Positions 8,707-18,209 are shown, counted from the first letter of the stretch. The stretch is DNA of 64,000 bases from Marinifilum sp. D714 (GCF_030851345.1 NZ_JALPNU010000005.1:124001-188000); one strand, 5' to 3'. Notes: generated by a model not told the origin, from the letters alone. Numbers and translations are program-made.

Positions 8707-9987
8707 TTACTTATTCCGTTTTTTCTCCTTTGGCTTAAGAATCTCTATCGGAATTTCATTAAAGGTTTTCTCCTGATGATTGGTAACTCCACAGAAATCA
8801 AGAATTACTTTCTCATCGGAAAAAGGAAGGTTTTTGAACTCATTGTGTGCCACCAAATAAACAATCATATCAGCCATATCGAAAGCAATCTGGTAATCAC
8901 AAATCTGGAAACTTGAATGTTCTTCAATATTTGGTTCAACAATTAAATAATCATCCTGATGCGATTGCGTAATTTTATTGGCGATATACATTGCAGGCGA
9001 TTCTCTTAAATCATCAATATTGGGTTTAAAAGCCAATCCCATTATTGCTATTTTTGGCTCATATCCGCGATCCAATTGGAATTGCAATCGTACATTTTTA
9101 ATTTTCTCTACACACCAAAATGCCTTGTAATTATTTATTTCTCGTGCTTTTCCAATGATTTGACTCTCCAAAGGATACTCAGAAACAATAAAGTAAGGAT
9201 CAACAGCAATGCAATGACCACCTACTCCGCACCCCGGACTTAAAATATTCACCCTCGGATGCTTGTTGGCCAATTCAATTAATTCCCAAACATTGATCCC
9301 CGCTTTATCACAAATCACTGAGAGTTCGTTGGCAAATGCGATTTGAACGTCTCGAGAAGAATTCTCAACCAACTTACACATTTCGGCGGTTCGAGAGTTT
9401 GTTTTGTGAAGTTCACCTACCACAAAGTTTCGGAAGAATTCGCATGCCATTTCTGTTGACATTTCATCAATCCCACCAATTACCCTATCGTTATGCTCCA
9501 ACTCATAAATGATATTCCCTGGAAGTACACGCTCCGGACAATAGGCGATAAATAATCTATCTTTCAAATCAGGGCGCTTGACATATATTAGATCTCGCAC
9601 CTTCTCGGTAGTTCCAACCGGTGAAGTGGATTCTATAATGAATAAATCTCCTTCTTTAAGCAATGGAATTGCCGCATTGGTAGCATCCAACACATAGGAA
9701 ATATCTGGTTCGTGGTTGCCTTTAAAAGGAGTTGGAACCGCAATGGTATAAACATCTGCCTCCTGAACTTCTGTATGAGCGGAAAGTAAATTATCTTCTA
9801 CAACCTGATGCACCAACTCATCTAAATCGGGTTCTACAATAATAATTTCACCCAAATTTACTGCCTCTACTACTTTTGGATTTACATCTACTCCTTGAAC
9901 ACGAATCCCACTTCTAGCAATAAGTGAGGCCGTAGGAAGCCCGATATACCCCAATCCAATTGTGGTAACTACTTTAAACTTACTCAT
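8707..9987 (-). CDS. wecC: UDP-N-acetyl-D-mannosamine dehydrogenase
   Basis: 426 residues. An NAD-binding GLGYIGLPTA motif lies at 11-20, TSPVGTT at 121-127, and the catalytic cysteine region PGCGVGGHCIAVDPYF has Cys259. The C-terminal UDP-binding domain contains MGLAFKPNIDDLRESPA. The family (UDP-glucose/GDP-mannose dehydrogenases) oxidises the C6 hydroxyl to a carboxylate in two NAD-dependent steps. Adjacency to WecB makes UDP-ManNAc the most likely substrate, giving UDP-ManNAcA. It is 34 bp downstream of the UpxY gene. Confidence 0.92.
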   Translation of the reverse strand: MSKFKVVTTIGLGYIGLPTASLIARSGIRVQGVDVNPKVVEAVNLGEIIIVEPDLDELVHQVVEDNLLSAHTEVQEADVYTIAVPTPFKGNHEPDISYVLDATNAAIPLLKEGDLFIIESTSPVGTTEKVRDLIYVKRPDLKDRLFIAYCPERVLPGNIIYELEHNDRVIGGIDEMSTEMACEFFRNFVVGELHKTNSRTAEMCKLVENSSRDVQIAFANELSVICDKAGINVWELIELANKHPRVNILSPGCGVGGHCIAVDPYFIVSEYPLESQIIGKAREINNYKAFWCVEKIKNVRLQFQLDRGYEPKIAIMGLAFKPNIDDLRESPAMYIANKITQSHQDDYLIVEPNIEEHSSFQICDYQIAFDMADMIVYLVAHNEFKNLPFSDEKVILDFCGVTNHQEKTFNEIPIEILKPKEKKRNK

Positions 9988-10021
9988 AAATTTTCTGATT
10001 TATGCGATACTGTAACCAGTA

Positions 10022-10546
10022 TCAAGCGACGGGTTGAACTTGTTTAATCTTGTCTAACGAAATATCAGTATAAACACAAGTTCCCAAAGAATCGAATCGA
10101 ATAACAATACGATCCTTGCCTTTTATTTGTATGATCTCGCCCTTAATTCCTTTGAAAGGACCACCCATTATCTCTACCAATTCTCCTTTTTCCAGATTCT
10201 CATGACTTAAATCTACTTTGCGATTTTCATCATCCAGAAAAATTCGAAGGGCCTGAATCTGATGTTCAGGTATGGGCACAGCTTTGCCACCAAAAGTTAC
10301 ATATCCAACAGCGTAAACAGAATTGATTACGTTGTAATACTCCCTTTCACTGACTTTCACAAACAAATAAGATCGAATCAATGGCTCTTCAACCCACTTG
10401 GTTCGATCGCTCCACTGACGAAGCTCTTTTTTTAAAGGAAGGTAGCACTCAATATTCTTTGAGCACAATTCTTTGTACAGCCTCTTTTCTGCACGCGATT
10501 TGGTATAAATCGCGTGCCAAAGATAAGGCCTTTTTAAAGCTTGCAT
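10022..10546 (-). CDS. UpxY-family transcription antiterminator (NusG paralog)
   Basis: 174 residues. The NusG N-terminal (NGN) domain spans about 8-110, opening LWHAIYTKSRAEKRLYKEL and including the LIRSYLFVKV strand. A KOW motif follows at about 120-150 (GELVEIMGGPFKGIKGEI). UpxY proteins in Bacteroides are encoded first in capsule operons and let RNA polymerase read through the long leader and operon. This gene is likewise first in the locus, preceded by a leader of roughly 360 nt with a strong hairpin. I see no adjacent UpxZ-like gene. Confidence 0.9.
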   Translation of the reverse strand: MQALKRPYLWHAIYTKSRAEKRLYKELCSKNIECYLPLKKELRQWSDRTKWVEEPLIRSYLFVKVSEREYYNVINSVYAVGYVTFGGKAVPIPEHQIQALRIFLDDENRKVDLSHENLEKGELVEIMGGPFKGIKGEIIQIKGKDRIVIRFDSLGTCVYTDISLDKIKQVQPVA

Positions 10547-10747
10547 GGTTGATTGAGTTTAAGGTTTATACTCGTGAATTAAAAGATCTTGCCTCTAATA
10601 TGATTCTGGTTGAAGGGTGGTTGAAGCCCTAAAATCATTTTATCAGCGTATAGCGCTCTGGTTTATATCATATGATGTCTCGGCACAGCTTCGCTTCCTC
10701 GGTCACAGAAACATTTATGCCGATTCATTTTTTAAGCATTAAAATTC

Positions 10748-10768
10748 GAAAAAGCTCAAAGCTTTTTC
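10748..10768 (-). promoter_or_regulatory. Leader hairpin upstream of UpxY gene
   Basis: Perfect 9-bp inverted repeat (GAAAAAGCT and AGCTTTTTC) with a 3-nt loop. It lies in the presumed 5' leader between the promoter near 10915 and the UpxY start at 10546. Read on the minus strand it is followed by a mixed AT tract rather than a clean U-run, so it could be a pause or attenuation hairpin acted on by UpxY. That role is inference from the family. Confidence 0.4.
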
Positions 10769-10914
10769 TGGGCGGATGATAGTTATTTGGGTAGTAATTC
10801 ATTTTATTACATAAAGCTGGGTCGTATCTTCATGTAAACCGCAAAAACACCAGACTTTTCCTTCTCACATTTTCGAAACGGTAAATAAAATTTCGTAAGA
10901 TTTTCTGAGTTGAA

Positions 10915-10954
10915 CAAATATACTCCTCTATTACTTAGATTGAGTCTAAGTAAT
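10915..10954 (-). promoter_or_regulatory. Candidate promoter with overlapping palindrome for polysaccharide operon
   Basis: On the minus strand a TATATTTG (10915-10922) matches the Bacteroidota -7 consensus TAnnTTTG exactly. No TTG is present about 20 bp upstream. Instead a perfect 10-bp inverted repeat (ATTACTTAGA, 5-nt loop, TCTAAGTAAT; 10930-10954) covers the -33 position. This layout fits an activator- or repressor-controlled promoter. The rest of the 10547-11214 spacer shows only the leader hairpin, a 15-bp palindrome at 11136-11150 (TTCAAAC-G-GTTTGAA) and the maeB terminator. Confidence 0.4.
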
Positions 10955-11150
10955 TTTGGTAAGAGTACATTCTCGCATGATCAACCTACACTTTCACCTG
11001 ACTATCAATAGATAAGAAAAATTAAACACACTATGTTGTTTTATTTTTTCTTAAACTATATGTGTATTAACAATTCTTAAACCCACTATTTATCACGACT
11101 TTAGACCGTTTATCCATAATATTTTTCAAATAAGATTCAAACGGTTTGAA

Positions 11151-11190
11151 AATAAAAACCTGTTAGAAATGGATATTCCAACAGGTTTAA
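11151..11190 (-). terminator. Rho-independent terminator of maeB
   Basis: On the minus strand, AAACCTGTT and AACAGGTTT form a 9-bp stem around a 15-nt loop, followed by a TTTATTTT run. It begins about 25 bp past the maeB stop at 11215. Confidence 0.8.
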
Positions 11191-11214
11191 ATAATATTAA
11201 TGGGCCAAATCACT

Positions 11215-13473
11215 TTACTGTGCATCTACCACCGCAATGGTTACCATATTTACAATCTCGCGAACCGAACTTTCCAATGGTACAATATGAATGGATTTAT
11301 TCATGCCCAAAAGAATTGGACCAATGGCCTCGGCACCACCGATTTCCTGCATCATCTTATAGGCAATATTACCAGAACTCAGATTTGGAAAAATAACCGT
11401 ATTCACCCTACGCAATCCCAATTTTGAGAAAGGAAACATTTTGGTTCTTAACTCAGAATTTAAAGCAAAATTCATTTGAATATCACCATCTACAATCAAC
11501 TCTGGATGTTCGTGATGCAGCATCTCAACTGCTTTTTGCACTCGAACGGGACTGCCATCACGAATTGAACCAAAATTGGAATAAGAAACCATTGCAATTA
11601 CTGGCTCAATATTAAACTTACGGACTGCCTCTGCGGTAAGCAATGTGGTATCCACCAAAGTTTTAGCATCAGGACGTGGATTTACCGTTGTATCCGAGAA
11701 GAATATTGGACCTTGCCTGGTCATCAATAAATACATACCAGCAATATGATTGATATCAGCCTTAATACCAACCGTTTGAATTGCAGGTTTTATGGTATCG
11801 GCATATTTGGATGTTGAGCCACTAATAAAGGCATCGGCCTCACCAGTTTCTACCATCATGGCACCAAAATAATTACGATTGGTCATTTTATCAACCGCCT
11901 CGTTGTAAGTAAGTCCTTTTCGGTTGCGCTTTCGGAACAATATTTTAGCATACTCTTCTCTTCTTGATCGCTCTTCCGCCCCTCTCCAATTGATAATTGG
12001 TACACCATCCAGATCCAAATCATTCTCTCGAATTACTTTGTGGATGTGCTCAGGATTACCCAAAAGTATTGGCACTGCAATACCCTCTTGAAGCACTGTT
12101 TGTGCAGCTTTTAGCACTTTAAAATTAGCCCCTTCGGCAAATACAACACGTTTCGGATTTCGTTTGGCTTTATCAGTTAAAGCTCGCAGCAACTTGTTGT
12201 CCCTACCCAATCTTTGTTCCAGCAGAGTTTTGTACTCCTCCCAATTGTGAATTGGAGATTTTGCAATACCAGAATCCATAGCAGCCTTGGCCACAGCAGG
12301 AGCAACCACAGTCAGCAATCGTGGATCCAGAGGTTTTGGAATAATGTAATCCTTACCATAGCTAAGATTCATTTCGTGATAAGCCGTGTTTACAATATCA
12401 GGAACATCCTCTTTGGCCAGTTTTGCCAATGCTTTAACGGCAGCAATCTTCATTTCCTCATTGATACCCGTTGCTTTAACATCTAATGCGCCACGGAAAA
12501 TGAATGGGAATCCCAGCACATTGTTTACCTGGTTTGGATGATCCGATCGACCGGTTGCCATTACCAAATCCTTGCGTGTTTTCATTGCCAGTTCGTAGGC
12601 GATTTCAGGATTAGGATTGGCCAGTGCAAATACAATGGGTCTATCAGCCATTTTTTGCACCATACTTGGTTTAAGCACATTGGCTACCGATAATCCCAAA
12701 AACATATCGGCTCCATCCATGGCATCTTCCAGGGTTTTCACATTAACCGATGTAGCAAATTCCTTTTTGATATCACTTAAATCAGTGCGCGATTTGTGAA
12801 TTACCCCTTTGCTATCGAGCATGATGATGTTCTTTTTTTTCACACCCAATGCAATATAAAGGCGAGTGCAGGCAACAGCCGATGCTCCTGCTCCATTCAC
12901 TACAATTTTTATATCACTTAGCTTTTTCTTTTGTATCTCAACCGCATTCAACAATCCGGCTGCCGATATGATAGCCGTACCATGCTGATCGTCGTGCATG
13001 ATCGGAATATCCAACTCCTTTTTCAACCTATCCTCAATGGCGAAACATTCTGGTGCTTTAATATCTTCCAGGTTAATTCCTCCAAAAGTAGGAGCAATTC
13101 CTTTTACAATTTTCACGAACTCATCTACATCCTTGCTGTCAACCTCAATATCGAATACATCAATATCTGCAAAAATTTTAAACAGCAAGCCCTTCCCTTC
13201 CATCACTGGCTTGCCGGCTTCGGCACCAATATCACCCAAGCCCAAAACGGCTGTACCATTCGATATTACAGCTACCAGGTTACCTTTTGCAGTGTACTTG
13301 TAAACATCGTTTGGATTTGCCTCGATTTCCAAACAAGGCTCTGCCACCCCTGGAGAGTAAGCAAGCGATAAATCCAATTGTGTGGAATGTGGTTTGGTTG
13401 GGATCACCTCGATTTTCCCGGGACGTTTGCCTTCGTGATAACGAAGCGCATCCTCTTTGGTAAATTTTGCCAT
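11215..13473 (-). CDS. maeB: NADP-dependent malic enzyme fused to phosphotransacetylase-like domain
   Basis: 752 residues. The malic enzyme part (about 1-400) includes LAYSPGVAEPCLEI, GDIGAEAGKPVMEGK, and the metal and substrate segment IPIMHDDQHGTAIISAAGLLNA. The NAD(P)-binding region follows (IVVNGAGASAVACTRL). The C-terminal PTA/PTB-like domain (about 430-750) starts near PKRVVFAEGANFKVLKAA and contains ADAFISGSTSKYADTIKPA. It decarboxylates malate to pyruvate. The C-terminal domain in MaeB proteins is generally regulatory, binding acetyl-CoA-type effectors, rather than catalytic. It is monocistronic by appearance, with its own terminator. Confidence 0.94.
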   Translation of the reverse strand: MAKFTKEDALRYHEGKRPGKIEVIPTKPHSTQLDLSLAYSPGVAEPCLEIEANPNDVYKYTAKGNLVAVISNGTAVLGLGDIGAEAGKPVMEGKGLLFKIFADIDVFDIEVDSKDVDEFVKIVKGIAPTFGGINLEDIKAPECFAIEDRLKKELDIPIMHDDQHGTAIISAAGLLNAVEIQKKKLSDIKIVVNGAGASAVACTRLYIALGVKKKNIIMLDSKGVIHKSRTDLSDIKKEFATSVNVKTLEDAMDGADMFLGLSVANVLKPSMVQKMADRPIVFALANPNPEIAYELAMKTRKDLVMATGRSDHPNQVNNVLGFPFIFRGALDVKATGINEEMKIAAVKALAKLAKEDVPDIVNTAYHEMNLSYGKDYIIPKPLDPRLLTVVAPAVAKAAMDSGIAKSPIHNWEEYKTLLEQRLGRDNKLLRALTDKAKRNPKRVVFAEGANFKVLKAAQTVLQEGIAVPILLGNPEHIHKVIRENDLDLDGVPIINWRGAEERSRREEYAKILFRKRNRKGLTYNEAVDKMTNRNYFGAMMVETGEADAFISGSTSKYADTIKPAIQTVGIKADINHIAGMYLLMTRQGPIFFSDTTVNPRPDAKTLVDTTLLTAEAVRKFNIEPVIAMVSYSNFGSIRDGSPVRVQKAVEMLHHEHPELIVDGDIQMNFALNSELRTKMFPFSKLGLRRVNTVIFPNLSSGNIAYKMMQEIGGAEAIGPILLGMNKSIHIVPLESSVREIVNMVTIAVVDAQ

Positions 13474-14026
13474 GATAAGTGTTAGTTAGGGGCAATTGAT
13501 CGTAGACCAATTGTTGTTTGTTAGTTGTTTTTTGCTTTTGGGTGGAATACCCTTTTAGAGGACTAATAGACGAAGCTATGAGGTACACTCGTAAAACGAC
13601 TCAACTTCACGGTCCTTTCTTAGGTGGGTTTTACTCTATTAAAATTCCGACATTCTGCCATCAATGGAAAGATGTAAATTCATGTTGTTCAACATGGTTT
13701 ATAAAACCAGTTAATCATTATACTTTCTTCTGTAATACCGCTCAAGCCACATGGGCTCTTACTTTCTCCATTGATGAGAAAGTAAGCAAAGAATCTACGG
13801 CGCACCTACTCGGTGACCCATAACGGCTCAAAAGCGAATAGAAATAGATAGTCTCACTCCTTCCTCGCTCGACAGCATTTCTATTTTACGCTTTCTTCAC
13901 CTATGGGACCTCACCTGCGTAGCTGATGCCGAAAACTACTAAAATTAAGGGTGCATTTAAAAATTTAGACAGAGGCAATAGATATTAAAAAGAAGAGCTA
14001 GAACTGCCACGTTTTTGCAGTATACT
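13474..14026. other. Intergenic spacer with dispersed repeat material
   Basis: About 550 bp with no convincing gene between maeB and the S41 peptidase terminators. It holds a long hairpin at 13758-13786 that has a relative at 20015-20043, and loosely repetitive text around it of the kind dispersed in Bacteroidota genomes. Short open frames here have no recognisable protein content. Confidence 0.5.
13758..13786. repeat. Dispersed hairpin element, copy 1
   Basis: Perfect 11-bp stem (CTTACTTTCTC / GAGAAAGTAAG) around the loop CATTGAT, preceded by GGGCT and followed by CAAAGAATCTACGGCG. Copy 2 at 20015-20043 keeps the loop and flanks while three stem pairs change in a compensating way. Confidence 0.65.
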
Positions 14027-14031
14027 CCCCT

Positions 14032-14051
14032 TCTCCTGCAGGAGAAGGAGG
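14032..14051. repeat. Perfect 20-bp palindrome (REP-like)
   Basis: CCTTCTCCTGCAGGAGAAGG reads the same on both strands. The flanking text (CTCC before, AGGTAGGG and AGGTGAG after) resembles small dispersed intergenic repeats common in Bacteroidota. No function is assigned. Confidence 0.6.
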
Positions 14052-14074
14052 TAGGGAATAAGGTGAGTGCAAAC

Positions 14075-14112
14075 AAAAAAAACCGCCAAAGCATCAAATC
14101 TTGTGGCGGTTT
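14075..14112 (-). terminator. Second terminator downstream of S41 peptidase
   Basis: AACCGCCA and TGGCGGTT form an 8-bp GC-rich stem. On the minus strand it is followed by an eight-T run. It backs up the terminator at 14127-14165. Confidence 0.8.
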
Positions 14113-14126
14113 CTTAGAGCAATATC

Positions 14127-14165
14127 ATAAAAACATGCCTAGCATCTTTGAGAAGCTTGGCATGT
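14127..14165 (-). terminator. First terminator downstream of S41 peptidase
   Basis: ACATGCC and GGCATGT form the stem; the minus-strand transcript then has TTTTTATG. It lies 8 bp past the stop codon at 14173, so the gene ends with two tandem terminators. Confidence 0.8.
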
Positions 14166-14172
14166 CCCTATA

Positions 14173-15531
14173 CTAAAGGATATCTTTATACGCAAAATCT
14201 TGAATCAATACATCAGGCTCAACTCCCTGGTTCAGGTTTGTACCACCATATTGTATAAATTCTTTTGGAGAAACATAGAAAGTGATTTTGGTGTTGGGCA
14301 GTTTGTACATCAGAAAATCACCATAGTAGCGTATGTTTTCACCTGTAGCTTTGTTGCCTACAATGGTTCCCAAATGATTCTCTTTAACCACTCCTGCAAA
14401 GGTTGCTGCAGCACTATTCGACCGCTCATTAATTAGAACATATACCTCCCCGGTAAAGGCTGATTCCTTGTAGTTGGGTTTGTATGTGTAGGCAGTGCTA
14501 TCCATGTAAAATAAAGTATCATTAGGCAGTTTATCGATACGAGCATATAATTCAGGGCGCTTTTGCTTGTAGTTTGCTTTCAGTTCCTCGCTTACCCTAA
14601 TTCCTATGCTTTTGTATTGGGAGTAAGATTTATCCGTTAAATAATTCAGCAAACTATCTACTGCACGACTTCTTCCCCCCGGATTATTTCTAACATCAAT
14701 AATCAACTGCTTGCTGCCTTTGCTTTTGATCTCTTGGAAAGCATCTTTCAAAAATTGATTGTATTGCTCATCCCCATAAAAAGAGGCAATGCTCATTTTT
14801 GCCAGTTGTTGATCATCAGAAAAAGCCAAGCGATACTTCTCTGGATTTTGCCGAGAGCCGTATTTTTTCTTCAATTCGAAGTATTTGGCATTGCTAACTC
14901 CATTTATGACAAGCGGCGTATCCTCTCCCATTAACTTTAAGCGATAAACATTGGTTTCGCCATACAAAGCCCAAAAAGACATGGCAAATAACATCTCCAC
15001 AGATCGATCTCCACATTCCCGATTTTTTATTCCAACCACATTTCTCATGTCCTGCAGGATTTGATCAGAATCAATGTTATTAATGGCCAATATTTGCTTG
15101 CCTGCAATGTCATGCGAACGATCTTCAGCAAAATATTCGTTTACATACAACCTATGATCCTTGACTGTTATGGAAAAAGGCATGCCTACACCTCCTCCAT
15201 CAATCATGTACTTTTTTCTTTCGCTGTATGGGAATGAGATGCCAGTATGAGTATCCTCCAATTCGCCCAACAACTTTGCCATGTGCACATAGAATTGGTT
15301 AATCGACATACTATCGGGCATTTGTTTTTCCACAATATTGCCATACAAACTCCATTGTAAAGCGAAAGCCTCATCCAATAACATGGGATGCATTGTTTCC
15401 ACTTTCTCCTGCATAAAATACAGATCTTCTATCAGTTCTGCCATTTGAAAGTAAGTGGGTTTGTATTTTTGGGCTATTGCGGATTGAAATAGCAGTATAG
15501 ATATAAGAATTGTTAGGGTTGTTGATTTCAT
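14173..15531 (-). CDS. S41 family peptidase (tail-specific protease-like), exported
   Basis: 452 residues with an N-terminal signal peptide (STTLTILISILLFQSAIA, cut near residue 20). The S41 protease core shows IIDVRNNPGGRSRAVDSLLNYL and NERSNSAAATFAGVV with the candidate nucleophile Ser373, then VGNKATGEN with Lys394 as general base. A PDZ-like region with a LAINNIDSDQIL segment precedes the core. It probably acts in the periplasm or on the outer membrane on an unknown protein substrate. It is flanked by the unrelated DUF262 gene and two terminators, and appears monocistronic. Confidence 0.85.
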   Translation of the reverse strand: MKSTTLTILISILLFQSAIAQKYKPTYFQMAELIEDLYFMQEKVETMHPMLLDEAFALQWSLYGNIVEKQMPDSMSINQFYVHMAKLLGELEDTHTGISFPYSERKKYMIDGGGVGMPFSITVKDHRLYVNEYFAEDRSHDIAGKQILAINNIDSDQILQDMRNVVGIKNRECGDRSVEMLFAMSFWALYGETNVYRLKLMGEDTPLVINGVSNAKYFELKKKYGSRQNPEKYRLAFSDDQQLAKMSIASFYGDEQYNQFLKDAFQEIKSKGSKQLIIDVRNNPGGRSRAVDSLLNYLTDKSYSQYKSIGIRVSEELKANYKQKRPELYARIDKLPNDTLFYMDSTAYTYKPNYKESAFTGEVYVLINERSNSAAATFAGVVKENHLGTIVGNKATGENIRYYGDFLMYKLPNTKITFYVSPKEFIQYGGTNLNQGVEPDVLIQDFAYKDIL

Positions 15532-15609
15532 TAAAAAATTATAGTAATTGAACCTTTATTGATTGATGATTAGGTTTAAGTTGATACATAAATTAAATGC
15601 TTATTAATG

Positions 15610-17703
15610 TCAATTGACACTAAATAAAGTCTTCTCACAAATATCTTCACGCCATTTTATATACAACTCATCATCGAAACCAAATTGTTCCAAAGCTAAC
15701 TTCATCCTACCTATTTTATTTTCATTACTAAGATTTGTTTCAACAAAATAAGTATCATTCAATTCAATGCCTCGTCTCATACCTTCATTTGATTTTGACA
15801 ATTGGAGTTTCTGGTGTAAATCTGAACTAAAGAAAGTTTCAGGTTGTAATTCTAATAATGTTTTTAACAAGTGAAGATATAAGTCACTAATAGTATGGAA
15901 AACTAATTTTTGATCAAAAAGGATAGCGTAATCTAACTTTTTCCCTGTAGAATCCTGAACTTCAAAAATATTAATTTCATCCTCTTTATTTTTAACAGTT
16001 GGTAATTCTGGGTATCTCCAAATTTCAATAAATCTTTTAGACAATATTTTATGACGTTCCATTAGTTTATCCACATTCCAAACATCTATTTCAGAAAGAT
16101 ATCGATTCAACCAAAGTCTACTGTATCTATATCCCTGTTCACCTCCATCCTTATTCATATTCTTCTTATTAAGAAACCTTTGATTACCTAATGATCCATT
16201 ATTTCCAGAAAGAGTAAGGTTTGCCATTGTATTCAAATAATTCTCTTTTAATTCTTGCATCTCTTCTGCTGTCAAGTCATTAAACCAAGAATCATCGGGA
16301 TTTTGGGGAAATATATGCTCAATAGTAATATTAGAATTACCATCAACCTGAACATACTCCTTATTATTATGATTTTCTAACTTTTCAAGAAAATATAGTC
16401 TATTCTTCGATTTTATACTGTAAATATCTTTTTCTTTCAACGTATTAAGAACTTCATTATTTGAAGGGAATCTTTGACTTCCTCTTTTCTTCAATAATGC
16501 AAACTCAAGAGATTTAATATAATCTGTTGTATCAATATCTGAGTACAATGTCATAAAAATTTTATTCAAAGCATTAGTTCCAAGCCCAATTATAAACCTT
16601 CTCCACGCAAATGACTGAATAATTTCTAAGACTTCTATAAATTCCTCCTTAGTTACAATATCATTTTCATAATCATCATAGACTTGCATTAAAAAAGGAT
16701 ATGAAACATTTACTTCAAGCCTATTTATATATTCAAGATGTTTTCTTATTAGTTTATTAGGTTCATTAATCGGATTCAGAATTTTATTATAATGCTTAAC
16801 TAACTTTTTTAGTTTTGCTAAATTCTCTTCTAAGGATAAAAGTGTGGAGGTAGGATATTTTAACTTAAACTCCTGATAAACTTTACTTTTATTTGGTATC
16901 TTTTTGTTTTCCAAGGTCAAAAAATCTCGAACAAAGCTGGATACTTCACTTGTATTTGTAGAAATAATTTTAGCATTATTCTCTATTACTTCCCAATATT
17001 TTTCATATATCTTGATTTGATTAACTCTACTTAAACTCATTAATATATAATTACGAATTAAGTCAGCCTGAGATAATTCTAATCCTGTTGAATTTAAACT
17101 TTCAAAAATTCGTTGTGGATCATCTTTATCTCGATCCAAAGATATTTCAACAAACATTAGTTTACTTAAACCTTTAAGAATAACATCCAAATTTTCTGAA
17201 TCAATTCTTTTTTTAAAAAAATCGTAATTTTCAATTAATCTTGAATAGCTTTTAAACTCCTCATTCTTATCATTCCTTAATAAAAATTTAAGTGCTAAAT
17301 CATTGTTTTCTGTAGGCCTAAGCTTTAACTTCTCCTCATTTTGAGCAAATTTATTTATTAAATACGTTTCGTTTATTCTATTCTTTAACGCTTCATTTCC
17401 TAACTCCTCAGCAAATGCAAATAATGCCACATATAATAAAGTAACAGTTGTTAATCTTTGCTGTCCATCAATTATGGATAACTCCCTTATACCTGATGCA
17501 TGATATACATCATCATGTACATATACAATACTACCGATAAAGTGAGCGTTCATTTCATTCTTTGTCCCCACTTCAATAATATCCTCAAATAACTGAAGAC
17601 ATTGAGCTGAAGTCCAATCATAATTTCTTTGATACACTGGTATAATGAACTGTGTATCACTTTGAGATAAAAATCGATTTAAATTTATTTCGTTAGCTTT
17701 CAT
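15610..17703 (-). CDS. DUF262-DUF1524 protein (GmrSD-like nuclease family)
   Basis: 697 residues. The DUF262 (GmrS-like) domain opens with IIPVYQRNYDW (20-30) and has the NTPase/ParB-like DGQQR motif at 79-83. DUF1524 (GmrD-like, HNH-type) has IEHIFPQNPDDSWF with His463 and then asparagine-rich MANLTLSGNNGSLGNQRFLNKK at 493-514. A C-terminal extension of about 120 residues is not recognised. GmrSD enzymes are type IV restriction systems that cleave modified DNA, and single-chain fusions like this are widespread and often defence-linked. The gene is visibly more AT-rich than its neighbours and stands alone without methylase or mobile genes, so acquisition by transfer is possible. Confidence 0.8.
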   Translation of the reverse strand: MKANEINLNRFLSQSDTQFIIPVYQRNYDWTSAQCLQLFEDIIEVGTKNEMNAHFIGSIVYVHDDVYHASGIRELSIIDGQQRLTTVTLLYVALFAFAEELGNEALKNRINETYLINKFAQNEEKLKLRPTENNDLALKFLLRNDKNEEFKSYSRLIENYDFFKKRIDSENLDVILKGLSKLMFVEISLDRDKDDPQRIFESLNSTGLELSQADLIRNYILMSLSRVNQIKIYEKYWEVIENNAKIISTNTSEVSSFVRDFLTLENKKIPNKSKVYQEFKLKYPTSTLLSLEENLAKLKKLVKHYNKILNPINEPNKLIRKHLEYINRLEVNVSYPFLMQVYDDYENDIVTKEEFIEVLEIIQSFAWRRFIIGLGTNALNKIFMTLYSDIDTTDYIKSLEFALLKKRGSQRFPSNNEVLNTLKEKDIYSIKSKNRLYFLEKLENHNNKEYVQVDGNSNITIEHIFPQNPDDSWFNDLTAEEMQELKENYLNTMANLTLSGNNGSLGNQRFLNKKNMNKDGGEQGYRYSRLWLNRYLSEIDVWNVDKLMERHKILSKRFIEIWRYPELPTVKNKEDEINIFEVQDSTGKKLDYAILFDQKLVFHTISDLYLHLLKTLLELQPETFFSSDLHQKLQLSKSNEGMRRGIELNDTYFVETNLSNENKIGRMKLALEQFGFDDELYIKWREDICEKTLFSVN

Positions 17704-18209
17704 ATTCTAATATTTACGCTTTTAATAAACCATCCCTAAGTTAACCATATAAACAAAAACACCCAATACCATTTATCAATCCATCCTCATTCCAAATAAG
17801 TCCATTCTGAAAGCAACCCACCAATTCGCACTTTACAGATAAATCCATAAAATACAAACACTACAAAACACTTTAATCAGGAATTATAAATTATTTATCA
17901 TTTATTAAGAATCATTTACTCCACTTCAATACATATTAACTCCAATCATGAACTTTACCATATCAATAACATTTTTTTCAAAGAAATTCAAATTCTCTCT
18001 ACGCCTTTAAATTCGCAGGAAGAGGTGGAATTCAATACGCAGTATAAACTTAATTCCTTATCAATTAATCATCATATTGTTTTTAATTTTCGATATTGTT
18101 TCATAAATTCATTATCGATTTGTCAACCATGAAAGCAAAATAATCAGAGCAGAAATTAATGTAGAAGGATTAGTGCGGAGGAAATTATTAACCTTTAAAC
18201 ATTATTAAA
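17704..18209. other. AT-rich spacer, no gene seen
   Basis: 506 bp between the divergently transcribed DUF262 gene and the unknown plus-strand gene. It must contain both promoters, but I found no clear TTG-N20-TAnnTTTG pair. No RNA gene, repeat or meaningful open frame was recognised. Confidence 0.5.

Noticed and set aside
10930-10954. Invertible promoter of the Bacteroides phase-variation type
   Set aside because: Only one compact palindrome with a 5-nt loop; no second inverted repeat flanking the promoter and no invertase gene.
13280-13588. Minus-strand 102-aa frame overlapping the start of maeB
   Set aside because: Most of it overlaps the 5' end of maeB in another frame; the well-conserved maeB N-terminus shows which frame is real.
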